Source: Aeromicrobium sp. PE09-221
GTDB taxonomy: Bacteria > Actinomycetota > Actinomycetes > Propionibacteriales > Nocardioidaceae
NCBI RefSeq assembly: GCF_002174305.1
Contig: NZ_MIJB01000018.1
Coordinates: 80,292 to 144,291 of the forward strand
Length of the DNA: 64,000 nt
Reading direction: 5' to 3'
Position numbers and translations under genes: made by a program
Notes under the pieces: generated by a model
Told to the model about the DNA's origin: nothing
Seen by the model: only the letters and a program-made list of their open reading frames with translations
The model's database searches: none
Shown: positions 28,554 through 37,233 of the stretch, piece after piece
Layout of the letters: each line of letters opens with the position of its first letter
Numbering within the stretch: position 1 is the stretch's first letter

Positions 28554-29762
28554 ATGAGCTCGATCGTCCTGGGGGTCAGCGGGGGGGTGGCGGCCTATAA
28601 GGCGGCGCTGCTTCTGAGGCTGTTCACCGAGGCCGGTCACGAGGTGCGGGTCGTTCCCACCGAGGCCGCGCTCGAATTCGTCGGCGCGGCCACCTGGGAG
28701 GCGCTCTCGGGCCGGCCGGTGCAGACCGGCACCTTCGAGAACGTGCCGCAGGTGCCGCACGTCGCGATCGGGCAGCACGCCGATCTCGTCGTGGTGGCTC
28801 CTGTGACGGCCAATACCCTCGCCAAGGCGGCGCACGGTCTCGCCGACGATCTGCTCACCAATACGCTGCTCACCGCCCGCTGTCCGGTCGTCTTCGCCCC
28901 GGCGATGCACACCGAGATGTGGGAGAACGCCGCGACCCGGGCCAATGTCGCCACCTTGCGTGAGCGGGGCTCGACCGTCATCGAACCGGCCGTCGGACGT
29001 CTAACGGGGGCGGATTCGGGGGCCGGCCGCCTGCCCGAGCCCGAGGACATCTTCGCCGTCTGCCTGCGGGTGCTCGCCGGCCGTCCTCAGGACCTGACCG
29101 GCCGGAGGGTCGTCGTCAGTGCCGGGGGCACACGTGAGTTCCTCGATCCCGTGCGCTTTCTCGGCAATCGCTCTTCGGGGCGCCAGGGCCTCGCGCTCGC
29201 GCAGGCGGCTGCCGCGCGAGGAGCAGAGGTGACCCTGGTGGCGGCCAACGTCTCCCTCCCCGCGCCGGCCGGTGTCGAGCGTGTCGATGTCGTCACGACC
29301 GCGGAGCTGCGTGACGCGGTCGTGAAGGCCGCCGCGAGTGCGGACGCAGTCGTCATGGCCGCCGCCCCCGCCGACTTCCGTCCGGCCAGCTATGCCGCTG
29401 CCAAGATCAAGAAGGTCCCCGGGGGCCAAGCGCCGACCATCGAACTGGTCGAGAATCCCGATGTCCTCGCCGAACTGGTGCGCTCGCGCCCGAACGGCTC
29501 CAGTGAACCGTTCATCGCCGGATTCGCTGCCGAGACCGGTGACGAGGACGCCAGCGTCATCGAGCATGCACGTGCCAAGCTGGCCCGCAAGGGCTGCGAT
29601 CTGCTGGTCGTCAACGATGTCAGCGCCGGAGCGGTCTTCGGAGCCGACGACAACGAGGTCATCCTGCTGACCGCCGATGGTGCAGCGCAGCCGCTCGCGC
29701 GGGCGGCCAAGGCCGAGATCGCGGACGCGATCTGGGACACGATCGTCCAACGACTGGGATGA
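28554..29762 (+). CDS. coaBC: Bifunctional phosphopantothenoylcysteine decarboxylase / synthetase
   Basis: Two steps of coenzyme A synthesis. 402 residues. The N-terminal flavoprotein CoaC half starts SIVLGVSGGVAAYKAALL and has the catalytic His in VPHVAIGQHADLVVVAPVTANT and PAMHTEMWENAA. The C-terminal CoaB half has SAGGTREFLDPVRFLGNRSSG, the CTP/dimer region, MAAAPADFRPASYAAAKIKK and LVVNDVSAGAVFGADDNEV. Both halves are complete. Confidence 0.96.
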   Translation: MSSIVLGVSGGVAAYKAALLLRLFTEAGHEVRVVPTEAALEFVGAATWEALSGRPVQTGTFENVPQVPHVAIGQHADLVVVAPVTANTLAKAAHGLADDLLTNTLLTARCPVVFAPAMHTEMWENAATRANVATLRERGSTVIEPAVGRLTGADSGAGRLPEPEDIFAVCLRVLAGRPQDLTGRRVVVSAGGTREFLDPVRFLGNRSSGRQGLALAQAAAARGAEVTLVAANVSLPAPAGVERVDVVTTAELRDAVVKAAASADAVVMAAAPADFRPASYAAAKIKKVPGGQAPTIELVENPDVLAELVRSRPNGSSEPFIAGFAAETGDEDASVIEHARAKLARKGCDLLVVNDVSAGAVFGADDNEVILLTADGAAQPLARAAKAEIADAIWDTIVQRLG

Positions 29763-29784
29763 CCCGGCAGACTGGCGGCGCGCT

Positions 29785-29795
29785 AGTACAGTACT
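29785..29795 (+). promoter_or_regulatory. Palindrome AGTACAGTACT overlapping the likely metK -10 region
   Basis: A perfect 11-bp palindrome overlaps a possible -10 (TACAGT, 29787-29792) about 35 nt upstream of metK. It could be an operator; no regulator is assigned. Confidence 0.35.
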
Positions 29796-29827
29796 GACGT
29801 CGTCCATCATCAGGAGAGTCCTTCACC

Positions 29828-31015
29828 GTGAGCCGTTTGTTCACCTCCGAGTCCGTGACCGAGGGTCACCCGGACAAGATCGCCGATCAGATCAGCGACA
29901 GCATCCTCGATGCCCTGCTCGCGGTCGATCCCAAGAGCCGCGTCGCGGCCGAGACCTTCGTGACCACCGGTCTGGTGCTGGTCGGCGGCGAGGTCACCAC
30001 CGAGGCTTATGCCGATATCGCCCGCATCGCCCGTGACCGCGTACTGGAGATCGGCTACGACTCGTCCACCAAGGGCTTCGACGGTGAGTCCTGTGCCGTG
30101 CAGGTCACCCTCGACGCGCAGTCGCCCGATATCGCGCAGGGCGTCGACACCGCCTTCGAGGGACGCACCGGCGTCTCGGAGGACCCGCTGGACCGCCAGG
30201 GCGCGGGCGACCAGGGACTCATGTTCGGCTTCGCGATCGACGAGACCCCCGAGCTGATGCCGTTGCCGATCACCGTCGCCCACCGGCTCTCCGAGCAGCT
30301 GACCCGGGTCCGCAAGGACGGCACGCTGCCGTATCTGCGTCCGGACGGCAAGACCCAGGTCACCATCGAGTACGGGGACGACGACAAGCCCAAGCGGGTC
30401 GAGGCGATCGTCATCTCCACGCAGCACGAGGACGGCGTGGACCTGGAGAACCAGCTCCCCGCCGATCTGAAGAAGCACGTCATCGACGTGGTCCTCGCCG
30501 ACTACGACATCGACGCCAGCGACGTCAAGCTGCACATCAACCCCACTGGGAAGTTCGTCATCGGCGGGCCCATGGGCGATGCCGGCCTGACCGGTCGCAA
30601 GATCATCGTCGACACCTATGGCGGCTACGCGCGTCACGGCGGTGGCGCGTTCTCCGGCAAGGACCCGAGCAAGGTCGACCGGTCGGCTGCCTATGCGATG
30701 CGCTGGGTCGCCAAGAACATCGTCGCCGCGGGACTCGCCAGCAAGGCCGAGGTGCAGGTGGCCTATGCGATCGGCGTCGCGCACCCGGTGGGCTTCTATG
30801 TCGACACCTACGGCACCGAGACCGTTCCGGTGGACACGATCCGTGAGGCCGTGCTCGAGGTCTTCGACCTGCGTCCGGCCGCGATCGTGCGCGACCTGGA
30901 CCTCTTACGCCCGATCTACGCGCAGACCGCGGCGTACGGTCACTTCGGTCGCCCGGGTCTGCCCTGGGAGTCCACGGATCGCGCCGACGCCCTGCGCGCC
31001 GCGGCCGGCCGCTGA
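29828..31015 (+). CDS. metK: S-adenosylmethionine synthetase
   Basis: Makes SAM from methionine and ATP. 395 residues. [17 protein letters not shown] is the first signature, [12 protein letters not shown] the second and [19 protein letters not shown] the third; all catalytic Asp, Lys and His residues are present. GTG start 9 nt after AGGAGAG. It follows coaBC by 65 nt with its own short promoter region and no SAM riboswitch. A 39-bp palindrome follows the stop. Confidence 0.98.
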   Translation: MSRLFTSESVTEGHPDKIADQISDSILDALLAVDPKSRVAAETFVTTGLVLVGGEVTTEAYADIARIARDRVLEIGYDSSTKGFDGESCAVQVTLDAQSPDIAQGVDTAFEGRTGVSEDPLDRQGAGDQGLMFGFAIDETPELMPLPITVAHRLSEQLTRVRKDGTLPYLRPDGKTQVTIEYGDDDKPKRVEAIVISTQHEDGVDLENQLPADLKKHVIDVVLADYDIDASDVKLHINPTGKFVIGGPMGDAGLTGRKIIVDTYGGYARHGGGAFSGKDPSKVDRSAAYAMRWVAKNIVAAGLASKAEVQVAYAIGVAHPVGFYVDTYGTETVPVDTIREAVLEVFDLRPAAIVRDLDLLRPIYAQTAAYGHFGRPGLPWESTDRADALRAAAGR

Positions 31016-31035
31016 CCGCCCCGCGAGAGAGTGAG

Positions 31036-31074
31036 GCCGACGGCGGGAGAGATCTGATCTCTCCCGCCGTCGGC
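31036..31074 (+). terminator. 39-bp perfect palindrome after metK, probable terminator
   Basis: Arms 31036-31054 and 31056-31074 are perfectly complementary over 19 nt (GCCGACGGCGGGAGAGATC). There is no T-run after it, as is common for actinobacterial terminators. Confidence 0.7.
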
Positions 31075-31090
31075 GTCTGAGGGGACGACC

Positions 31091-31669
31091 GTGCTCGATC
31101 CGAACTGGGTCTTCCTCAGCGCGGTGATCGGGCTGTTCGGGAGCCTGCGATATGCGGCGGCGACCGTCGCCGGGCGAGTTACGCCGAACCTGGTGACGTG
31201 GTCGCTGTGGGCGGCCGCTCCGCTCATCGCCTTCCTCGCCCAGCTCGACTCCGGGGTGGGGCTGCCCGCGGTGCCGACGCTGTCCGCGGGACTCGGACCT
31301 CTCGTCGTGGTCGTGGCGAGCCTCGTGGCGGGGCGACATCGCGCGATCGTCGGTCCCTTCGACCTGGCCTGCGGGGCGACGGCCGCGGTGGCGCTCGGGG
31401 TATGGGTCGGTCTCGGTCAGGCGCCCGTGGCCGTCGTCATCGCCGTGGTTGCGGACGGTGTGGCGGCCCTGCCGACGATCGTCAAAGCCTGGCGTGATCC
31501 CTGGTCCGAGCAGGCGACCTTCTATGCTCTCGTCGGCCTCGGTGCCGTGATCACGCTGCTGACCATCACCTCCTGGGAGCCGGCGGCGTGGGCCTTCGCC
31601 GGCTACGTCCTGGTGCTGAGCGTGCTGCTGTGTGTCCTGCTCGTCGTCCGTCGGCGTCACCTGCGCTGA
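31091..31669 (+). CDS. Polytopic membrane protein of unknown function
   Basis: 192 residues with about six hydrophobic segments (for example FLSAVIGLFGSL, PLIAFLAQL, LGPLVVVVASLVAG, TAAVALGVWVGLG, YALVGLGAVITLLTI, FAGYVLVLSVLLCVLLVV) and a basic C-terminal tail (RRRHLR). The pattern of a small polar loop with KAWRDPWSE between hydrophobic pairs suggests a transporter-like or PQ-loop-sized protein, but I recognise no family. GTG start after the metK palindrome, in the same direction. priA begins 33 nt downstream with its own -10-like box. Confidence 0.75.
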   Translation: MLDPNWVFLSAVIGLFGSLRYAAATVAGRVTPNLVTWSLWAAAPLIAFLAQLDSGVGLPAVPTLSAGLGPLVVVVASLVAGRHRAIVGPFDLACGATAAVALGVWVGLGQAPVAVVIAVVADGVAALPTIVKAWRDPWSEQATFYALVGLGAVITLLTITSWEPAAWAFAGYVLVLSVLLCVLLVVRRRHLR

Positions 31670-31702
31670 TTCGCTGTCGGTGGCTGCTGGGAGAATCGCA
31701 GC

Positions 31703-33637
31703 GTGGAGGAACAGCTCGCGATGGTCCAGGCGGTGGCGGCTCGCGGTCCTGCCTCGGTCGCGCGGGTGCTGATCGATTCGCCCCTGCCGCACCTGGACCG
31801 GCTGTTCGACTATCGAGTGCCCGAGGAGCTGGCCGCGGACGCGCAGCCGGGATGTCGCGTCAAGGTGAGATTCGCCGGCAAGCTCGCCGACGGTTTCGTG
31901 GTCGAGCTCGCCGACTCCACCGATCACCAGGGCACGCTCGCGCCGCTGCACAAGGTCGTGTCGCCCGAGTCGGTGCTGCGGCCGGAGGTGCTGCGCCTGG
32001 CGCGTGCGGTCGCCGAGCGCTACGCCGGGACCGTCGCAGATGTCCTCCGGCTCGCCATTCCGCCGCGTCATGCTCGTGCTGAGGCGCATCCCACCGCCGA
32101 CCCCGCCCCGCCTCCGGATGATCCGGGCTGCGCCGCCTGGTATCCCTATGTCGACGGGCCCGCCTTCGTCCATGAGCTGGCCACGGGACGCTCGCCGCGC
32201 ACGGTGCTCGCCGTCCTGCCGCGGCACGAGCCGGAGCGAGCGGTCGCCGAGGCGGTGGCGGCCGCAGCGCGTTCGGGGCGCGGCGCGATCGTCTGCGTGC
32301 CCGATGTCCGGGATGTGGAGCGCTGGGACGCGGTCTTCACCGAGGTACTGGGGGAAGGCCGGCACGTCCGGTTGACCGCGGCTGAGAAGCCCGCCGTCCG
32401 CTATCGCTCCTTCGTGCGCGTGGCGCGTGGCGAGGTGTCCATCGTGCTGGGCACCCGTGCCGCCGCCTATGCACCGGTGCGCGATCTGGGGCTCGTGGCG
32501 ATGTGGGACGACGGCGACGACCTCTTCGCCGAGCCGCGTGCGCCCTATCCGCATGCGCGCGAGATCCTGCTGACCCGCGCCGCGCAGGAGGATGCGGGAG
32601 TGCTGCTCGCCTCTTACGCGCGTTCGGTCGAGGCCCAGTCGGTGGTGGAATCGCGCTGGTGCGCCGACCTCGGTGGCGATCAGGCGGCGCGTCGTCGTGA
32701 ATGGCCGCAGGTGACGGTCACCGACGGCACCGAGATGGGGGCCGCGCCGGTGCGTCTCCCTCGGCACGTCTTCACCGCGATCCGCGGCAGCGGCGGACAT
32801 GTCCTTGTACAGGTGCCGCGTCGTGGCTATCGCAGTTCGCTGGCTTGCCAGAGCTGCCGGACGCCCGCGCGTTGTCGGCACTGCGAAGGGCCGCTCGTGC
32901 AGACCTCGGCGCATGCCCCGGTCGCGTGTCGCTGGTGCGGTGCGCAGGAGGAGCAGTGGCGCTGCTCCTCCTGCGGCAGCGACCGGCTCCGCGCCCCCGT
33001 CGTCGGCCAGTTGCGCACGGCCGAGGAGTTCGCGCAGGCATTCTCGAGCCATCGGGTCGTCACCTCCGGGGGCTCGTCGGTGCTCGACGCCGTCGAGCCA
33101 GGCGTCGACGAGCACCTGCTGGTCCTGGCCACGCCCGGAGCCGAACCCGTGGTTCCCGGGGGCTATTCGCTGGTCGTGCTGCTGGACACCTGGCTGATGC
33201 TCGGACGCGACGAGGTCCGCGTCGTCGAGGAGTCACACCGGCGTTGGTTCAACGCCCTCGCGCTCGCTGCGCATCACGGGCGGGCGGTGGCCGTGGGTGA
33301 CCCGGCCGTCCTGCAGGCGCTGATCCGCGCCGATCCCGCCGGACTCGCCGCCCGCCAGCTGGCGGAACGGGCCGAGACCCATCTGCCGCCGATCGGGCGG
33401 TTGGTGACGATCGACGCGGCACCCGAGGTGGTGGCCGAGTCGGCGCGACGTGACTGGACGCCGCACACGGAGATCCTGGGCCCGGTGCCGGTCGATGCCG
33501 TGCGTGAACGATTGATCCTGCGTGCACCGCGCCGTGAGGGCCTCGCGCTCGCCCGTCTCGTCAAAGAGGCGTCCGCGCAGCGCAGCGCTGCCAAGCTGCC
33601 CGCCTGGCGGGTGCAGGTCGATCCGATCGACTTCTGA
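31703..33637 (+). CDS. priA: Primosomal protein N' (PriA), helicase-inactive actinobacterial form
   Basis: Replication-restart protein, 644 residues. The N-terminal 3'-DNA-binding domain is clear (ARVLIDSPLPHLDRLFDYRVPEEL, GCRVKVRFAGKLADGFVVEL). The zinc cluster CQSCRTPARCRHC, CRWCG, CSSCGS and the C-terminal domain (LPPIGRLVTIDA) are present. The helicase core is eroded: there is no GxGKT Walker A, and the DEAH position reads MWDDGDD. This loss is general in actinobacteria, where PriA probably acts as a loader without unwinding. The leaderless GTG is 6 nt after GAGAAT (31691-31696). Confidence 0.92.
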   Translation: MEEQLAMVQAVAARGPASVARVLIDSPLPHLDRLFDYRVPEELAADAQPGCRVKVRFAGKLADGFVVELADSTDHQGTLAPLHKVVSPESVLRPEVLRLARAVAERYAGTVADVLRLAIPPRHARAEAHPTADPAPPPDDPGCAAWYPYVDGPAFVHELATGRSPRTVLAVLPRHEPERAVAEAVAAAARSGRGAIVCVPDVRDVERWDAVFTEVLGEGRHVRLTAAEKPAVRYRSFVRVARGEVSIVLGTRAAAYAPVRDLGLVAMWDDGDDLFAEPRAPYPHAREILLTRAAQEDAGVLLASYARSVEAQSVVESRWCADLGGDQAARRREWPQVTVTDGTEMGAAPVRLPRHVFTAIRGSGGHVLVQVPRRGYRSSLACQSCRTPARCRHCEGPLVQTSAHAPVACRWCGAQEEQWRCSSCGSDRLRAPVVGQLRTAEEFAQAFSSHRVVTSGGSSVLDAVEPGVDEHLLVLATPGAEPVVPGGYSLVVLLDTWLMLGRDEVRVVEESHRRWFNALALAAHHGRAVAVGDPAVLQALIRADPAGLAARQLAERAETHLPPIGRLVTIDAAPEVVAESARRDWTPHTEILGPVPVDAVRERLILRAPRREGLALARLVKEASAQRSAAKLPAWRVQVDPIDF

Positions 33638-33792
33638 TCTCACCCGGTGGCGGCAGGCTGTCAACCGCTCCGGCTCCGGTGGCGGTCGCTGGTCGCGCTT
33701 TCGAGCCCGGCAGCGGGACGCCAGCAACGTCATCGGCCGGGCGATGAGGTTGATGGTCTACCGCCAGGGGATCGCCGTGCCACCGGACGGCC

Positions 33793-33798
33793 TAGACT
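33793..33798 (+). promoter_or_regulatory. -10 box TAGACT of leaderless fmt
   Basis: TAGACT ends 8 nt before GTG 33807 and decides the fmt start, since the frame is open far upstream. Confidence 0.55.
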
Positions 33799-33806
33799 CG
33801 ATCGAC

Positions 33807-34730
33807 GTGAGAGTCGTCTTCGCCGGAACCCCCGAGACTGCCGTCCCGACACTGCGCGCCCTGCTCGCGAGCCGGCACGAGGTGGTCGCCGTGGTGACCC
33901 GACCCGATGCCCGCGTCGGACGCGGACGACGGCTCGAACCGTCCGCCGTGGCGGTGGCCGCCGAGGAGGCGGGCCTCCCGGTTCTCAAACCGGTCTCGGC
34001 CTCGGAGCCGGCGTTCCTCGATGAGCTGCGGTCGCTTAATCCCGATATCGGAGCGATCGTCGCCTACGGCGCCTTGCTGCGCCGCGATCTGCTCGACCTG
34101 CCGGAGTTCGGCTGGATCAATCTGCATTTCTCCGTCTTGCCGGCCTGGCGCGGCGCCGCACCGGTCCAGCGCTCGATCATGGCCGGGGACGAGGTCACCG
34201 GGGCGACGGTGTTCAGCCTCGTCGAGGAGCTCGACGCCGGCCCCGTGCTCGGCACGATCACCGAGCGCATCCGTCCCGAGGACACGTCGGGCACGCTGCT
34301 CGATCGCCTCGCCGCCCTGGGATCGGGCCTGCTGGTCGATGCGGTGGACCACATCGAGGATGGCGATATCGGTGCCATCGCCCAGCCCGAGGAGGGGGTG
34401 TCCTATGCGGCGAAGCTCGGCACTGAGGACGCCCGGATCCTCTGGGATCGCCCCGCCTTCGCGGTCGACCGACAGATCCGCGGATGCACCCCCGCCCCGG
34501 GCGCTTGGACGACATACGATGAGGCTCGGCTCAAGGTCGGCCCGGTCGAGATCGCCGAGTCCCGTGACCTGGCCCCGGGTGAGGCACGTATCACCAAGCG
34601 CGAGGTGCTCGTCGGCACCGCCACCGAGGACATCCGGCTCGTGCGGGTGCAGCCCCACGGCAAGAAGGAGATGGACGCCGCCGACTGGGCGCGCGGCCTC
34701 GGCGGAGCGGCGACGGTGACGCTGCGATGA
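33807..34730 (+). CDS. fmt: Methionyl-tRNA formyltransferase
   Basis: Formylates initiator Met-tRNA with 10-formyl-THF. 307 residues. Starts VRVVFAGTPETAVPTL, as in all Fmt proteins. NLHFSVLPAWRGAAPVQ carries the catalytic Asn-His and SLLP-like motif, and the Asp is in GATVFSLVEELDAGPV. The C-terminal OB domain ends near KKEMDAADWARG. The start GTG 33807 is set by the first conserved strand; upstream codons to 33522 are shadow of priA. The stop TGA 34728-34730 lies in ATGA at the left edge of a 98-bp insert that separates it from rsmB. Confidence 0.96.
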   Translation: MRVVFAGTPETAVPTLRALLASRHEVVAVVTRPDARVGRGRRLEPSAVAVAAEEAGLPVLKPVSASEPAFLDELRSLNPDIGAIVAYGALLRRDLLDLPEFGWINLHFSVLPAWRGAAPVQRSIMAGDEVTGATVFSLVEELDAGPVLGTITERIRPEDTSGTLLDRLAALGSGLLVDAVDHIEDGDIGAIAQPEEGVSYAAKLGTEDARILWDRPAFAVDRQIRGCTPAPGAWTTYDEARLKVGPVEIAESRDLAPGEARITKREVLVGTATEDIRLVRVQPHGKKEMDAADWARGLGGAATVTLR

Positions 34731-34824
34731 GCATGGCCAGAACCGCGATGTGCTCCCTATCCGTCAACCGGAGGCGTGCTCGGTCGACAGATGGGGAGCA
34801 CATCTCGGTCCAGGTGGGGGCACG
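34727..34824 (+). repeat. 98-bp junction insert between fmt and rsmB with a 33-aa mini-ORF and inner palindrome
   Basis: Bordered by a direct repeat ATGAGCAT (34727-34734 and 34825-34832). The left copy overlaps the fmt stop, the right copy is the rsmB start. The insert encodes MSMARTAMCSLSVNRRR... from ATG 34727 to TGA 34826-34828. It contains an 11-bp perfect inverted repeat GATGTGCTCCC at 34747-34757 / 34794-34804. Its sequence is unrelated to the MSERSER repeats, but position and coupling logic are the same. Confidence 0.75.
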
Positions 34825-36111
34825 ATGAGCATCGATCCGGCACGCGCGGTGGCGTACGAGGCGGTGCGCGAGGTCGACGACAAGGACGCGTACGTCAACC
34901 TCGTCGTGCCGCGGCTGCTCCGCGATCGCGGCGTGAGCGGCCGCGATGCGGCCTTCGCGACCGAGCTGGTCAGCGGCACCATCCGCCTGCGCGGCACCTA
35001 TGATGCCATCATCGCGACCCTCGCGCGGCAGGGATTGGACCGGGTCGACGCGCCCGTCCTGGACGCCCTGCGGCTCGGTGCACATCAGCTGCTCAGCATG
35101 CGGGTGCCCGATCACGCCGCCGTCTCGACGACGGTCGAGCTGGTGCGCCGGCACGTGGGCCACAAGCCGGTCGGCTTCACGAACGCCGTCCTGCGCAAGA
35201 TCGCCACGCGTGATCTCGACACCTGGATCGGCGAGGTGACTCGTGATCTGGGGGAGGATGAGGCGCTGGCGGTCGCCTACTCGCATCCGGTGTGGATCGT
35301 CAGGGAACTGCGGTCGGCACTGCCCGATTCGGCCGAGCTGCCCGCTCTCCTCGCGGCCGACAACGCTCCGCCCAAGGTCACCCTCGTCGCTCGCCCCGGT
35401 CTCATCGATCCGGGTGAGTTGCCCGGGACGCCCGGATCGCTCTCACCCTATGCCCGCATCCTTGACGCGGGAGGCGTGCCCGGGGACATCGCAGCGGTTC
35501 GCGACGGGCGAGCCGGCGTGCAGGACGAGGGTTCACAGCTCGTGGCGATCGGCGGCGCGGAGGCTCCTGTCGACGGACGCGACGAGCGATGGCTCGACCT
35601 GTGCGCCGGCCCGGGCGGCAAGGCGGCGCTCTGGGGCGCCTTGGCTCGTGACCGCGGTGCGACCGTCGTGGCCAATGAGGTCCAACGGCATCGAGCCGAG
35701 CTCGTCCGTCAGGGGGTGCGAGCCCTCGACAATGTCGAGGTCACCGTGCACGACGGCCGTCACGGACCGTGGAAGCCCGGCAGCTTCGACCGCGTGCTGG
35801 TCGACGCGCCGTGCACCGGACTCGGCGCGCTGCGCCGTCGCCCCGAGTCGAGGTGGCGACGTACGCCGGAGGATCTCGCCGATCTGATCCGATTGCAGCG
35901 CGACTTGCTCGACCGTGCTCTCGACCTCGTCCGTCCCGGAGGCGTGGTCGCCTATGCCACCTGCTCGCCGGTGGTGGCGGAGACGCGCGGGGTGGTCGAC
36001 GGCGCCGTCCGTGAACGCTCCGCGGTCGCGCTGGAGTCGAGCCGCCAGTGGTGGCCGCATCGCGACGGTACGGATGCCATGTTCCTCGCCCTCCTGCGCC
36101 GATCGGCGTGA
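34825..36111 (+). CDS. rsmB: 16S rRNA m5C967 methyltransferase RsmB (Sun/Fmu)
   Basis: 428 residues. The N-terminal NusB-like RNA-binding domain (YVNLVVPRLLRDRGVSGRDAAFATELVSG) is followed by a SAM-binding Rossmann domain with DLCAGPGGKAALWGA. The catalytic cysteine motif is DAPCTGLGALRRRPESRW, and the second Cys is in YATCSPV. The start MSIDPARAVAYEAVREV at 34825 is the right border of the 98-bp insert; an in-frame ATG at 34750 lies within the insert. fmt and rsmB are usually neighbours and were probably ATGA-coupled before the insertion. Confidence 0.94.
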   Translation: MSIDPARAVAYEAVREVDDKDAYVNLVVPRLLRDRGVSGRDAAFATELVSGTIRLRGTYDAIIATLARQGLDRVDAPVLDALRLGAHQLLSMRVPDHAAVSTTVELVRRHVGHKPVGFTNAVLRKIATRDLDTWIGEVTRDLGEDEALAVAYSHPVWIVRELRSALPDSAELPALLAADNAPPKVTLVARPGLIDPGELPGTPGSLSPYARILDAGGVPGDIAAVRDGRAGVQDEGSQLVAIGGAEAPVDGRDERWLDLCAGPGGKAALWGALARDRGATVVANEVQRHRAELVRQGVRALDNVEVTVHDGRHGPWKPGSFDRVLVDAPCTGLGALRRRPESRWRRTPEDLADLIRLQRDLLDRALDLVRPGGVVAYATCSPVVAETRGVVDGAVRERSAVALESSRQWWPHRDGTDAMFLALLRRSA

Positions 36112-36176
36112 GCCACGCTCGATCCCTCCTCACCGGCTGATGCACCTCGCGTCACCGCCGCAGGAGGACGCCCCAC

Positions 36177-36182
36177 TACCCT
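36177..36182 (+). promoter_or_regulatory. -10 box TACCCT of leaderless rpe
   Basis: TACCCT ends 7 nt before ATG 36190. An AGGAGG-like stretch further upstream is too distant to serve as RBS. Confidence 0.5.
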
Positions 36183-36189
36183 GAGTGCC

Positions 36190-36855
36190 ATGGCCGACGT
36201 GCGCATCACCCCCAGCCTGCTCAACGCCGACTTCGCCAGGATCGCCGAGGAGGCGGCCCGTATTCCCAGCGCGGACTTCCTGCACATGGACGTCATGGAC
36301 AACCACTTCGTGCCTAATCTGACCCTGGGCGCGCCGGTGATCGAGTCGCTCGCCCGCAGCGCCGAGCAGCCGATCGACGCGCACCTGATGATCGAGGATC
36401 CCGATCGCTGGGGGCCGGCCTTCGTCGAGGCGGGGGCGTCGAGCGTGACCTTCCATGTCGAGGCGGCTCACGCTCCCGTCCGCCTCGCACGTGAGCTGCG
36501 GGCGAAGGGGGCGCGGGCGTCGATGGCGCTCAAGCCCGCCACGCCGATCGAGCCGTACGCCGATCTCCTGCCGGAACTGGACATGGTGCTCGTTATGACA
36601 GTCGAGCCCGGCTTCGGCGGTCAGAGGTTCCTGGATCTGTGCCTCCCCAAGATCCGTCGGACCCGCGAGCTGCTCGACAAGGTCGGTGGCGATATCTGGT
36701 TACAGGTCGACGGGGGCGTCTCCGTCGAGACGATCGAGCGCTGTGCCGAGGCCGGTGCGGACACCTTCGTGGCGGGCTCGGCGGTCTTCGGGGCCGACGA
36801 CCCCGGTGCGATGGTCGAGAGGTTGCGCGCACAGGCCACCGCCTGCCGTCACTGA
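36190..36855 (+). CDS. rpe: Ribulose-phosphate 3-epimerase
   Basis: Interconverts ribulose-5-P and xylulose-5-P; supplies the ribulose-5-P used by RibBA downstream. 221 residues. A TIM barrel with [11 protein letters not shown], the metal-binding [39 protein letters not shown] and [11 protein letters not shown]. Its position before the rib operon is conserved in actinobacteria. Confidence 0.96.
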   Translation: MADVRITPSLLNADFARIAEEAARIPSADFLHMDVMDNHFVPNLTLGAPVIESLARSAEQPIDAHLMIEDPDRWGPAFVEAGASSVTFHVEAAHAPVRLARELRAKGARASMALKPATPIEPYADLLPELDMVLVMTVEPGFGGQRFLDLCLPKIRRTRELLDKVGGDIWLQVDGGVSVETIERCAEAGADTFVAGSAVFGADDPGAMVERLRAQATACRH

Positions 36856-36869
36856 CCCGGGCGGAGCCG

Positions 36870-36925
36870 GACGGAGGATATGCGTCCGTGGTTGTTATGG
36901 CGGCCACAGAAGCTCGTCCTCCGTC
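36870..36925 (+). repeat. Inverted repeat in the rpe-ribD gap
   Basis: GACGGAGGA (36870-36878) pairs with TCCTCCGTC (36917-36925), and inner TGG/CCA pairs can extend the fold. Of the palindrome type seen elsewhere in the window, but with its own sequence. Confidence 0.5.
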
Positions 36926-36986
36926 GTGGCGGACCGACTGGGGACGCCCCGTGGACGGGTGGCACACGACCGCCCGTCGAGACGGT

Positions 36987-37007
36987 GGGCCGGTCCGAGA
37001 CCGGCCC
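36987..37007 (+). promoter_or_regulatory. Perfect 9-bp hairpin immediately upstream of the rib operon -10
   Basis: GGGCCGGTC-cga-GACCGGCCC ends 3 nt before TAGACT (37011-37016). It could terminate readthrough from rpe or be an operator covering the -35 region. Confidence 0.5.
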
Positions 37008-37010
37008 GGG

Positions 37011-37016
37011 TAGACT
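37011..37016 (+). promoter_or_regulatory. -10 box TAGACT of the rib operon
   Basis: TAGACT is placed so that transcription would begin just before the FMN riboswitch at 37040. Confidence 0.5.
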
Positions 37017-37039
37017 GATCGCCATCAGAGCCATGTGCT

Positions 37040-37164
37040 CGCGTGCCCGGGGTCGGTGAAAGTCCGAGCCGGCGGTGACAGTCCGCGACCCGCGCCCTTC
37101 GGGGCCGGTTGATCTGGTGGAACTCCAGGACCGACGGTGAGAGTCCGGATGGGAGGCGCACGCG
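37040..37164 (+). promoter_or_regulatory. FMN riboswitch (RFN element) of the rib operon
   Basis: The closing stem CGCGTGC (37040-37046) pairs with GCACGCG (37158-37164). Inside are the conserved RFN blocks in order: GGGTCGGTGAAAGTCCGA, CCGGCGGTGACAGTCCGCGA, CCGGTTGATCTGGTGGAACT, CCGACGGTGAGAGTCCGGAT and GGGAGG. This controls ribD-ribE-ribBA-ribH. Confidence 0.95.
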
Positions 37165-37193
37165 ACGACGGTGAGCCACGTGCTCCGTCGTCG
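37161..37193 (+). terminator. Expression-platform hairpin of the FMN riboswitch
   Basis: CGACGACGG (from 37163) can pair with CCGTCGTCG (to about 37192). The left arm overlaps the 3' side of riboswitch stem P1 (37158-37164), so the hairpin and the closed aptamer may compete. There is no U-run, so transcriptional versus translational control stays open. Confidence 0.6.
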
Positions 37194-37233
37194 GACCCCG
37201 GATGTGCGGGCAACGACCCGCGGAAGGGGACCA

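Noticed and set aside
30905..33115. 736-codon minus-strand frame across metK, the membrane protein and priA
   Set aside because: Crosses three well-supported + strand genes and their gaps; no recognisable motif.
34750..34824. 25-residue N-terminal extension of RsmB
   Set aside because: Lies wholly in the 98-bp insert; the family start is at 34825.
36113..36189. AGGAGG-like sequence before rpe as its RBS
   Set aside because: It is about 20 nt from the ATG, and a TACCCT -10 lies between, so the mRNA would not contain it.
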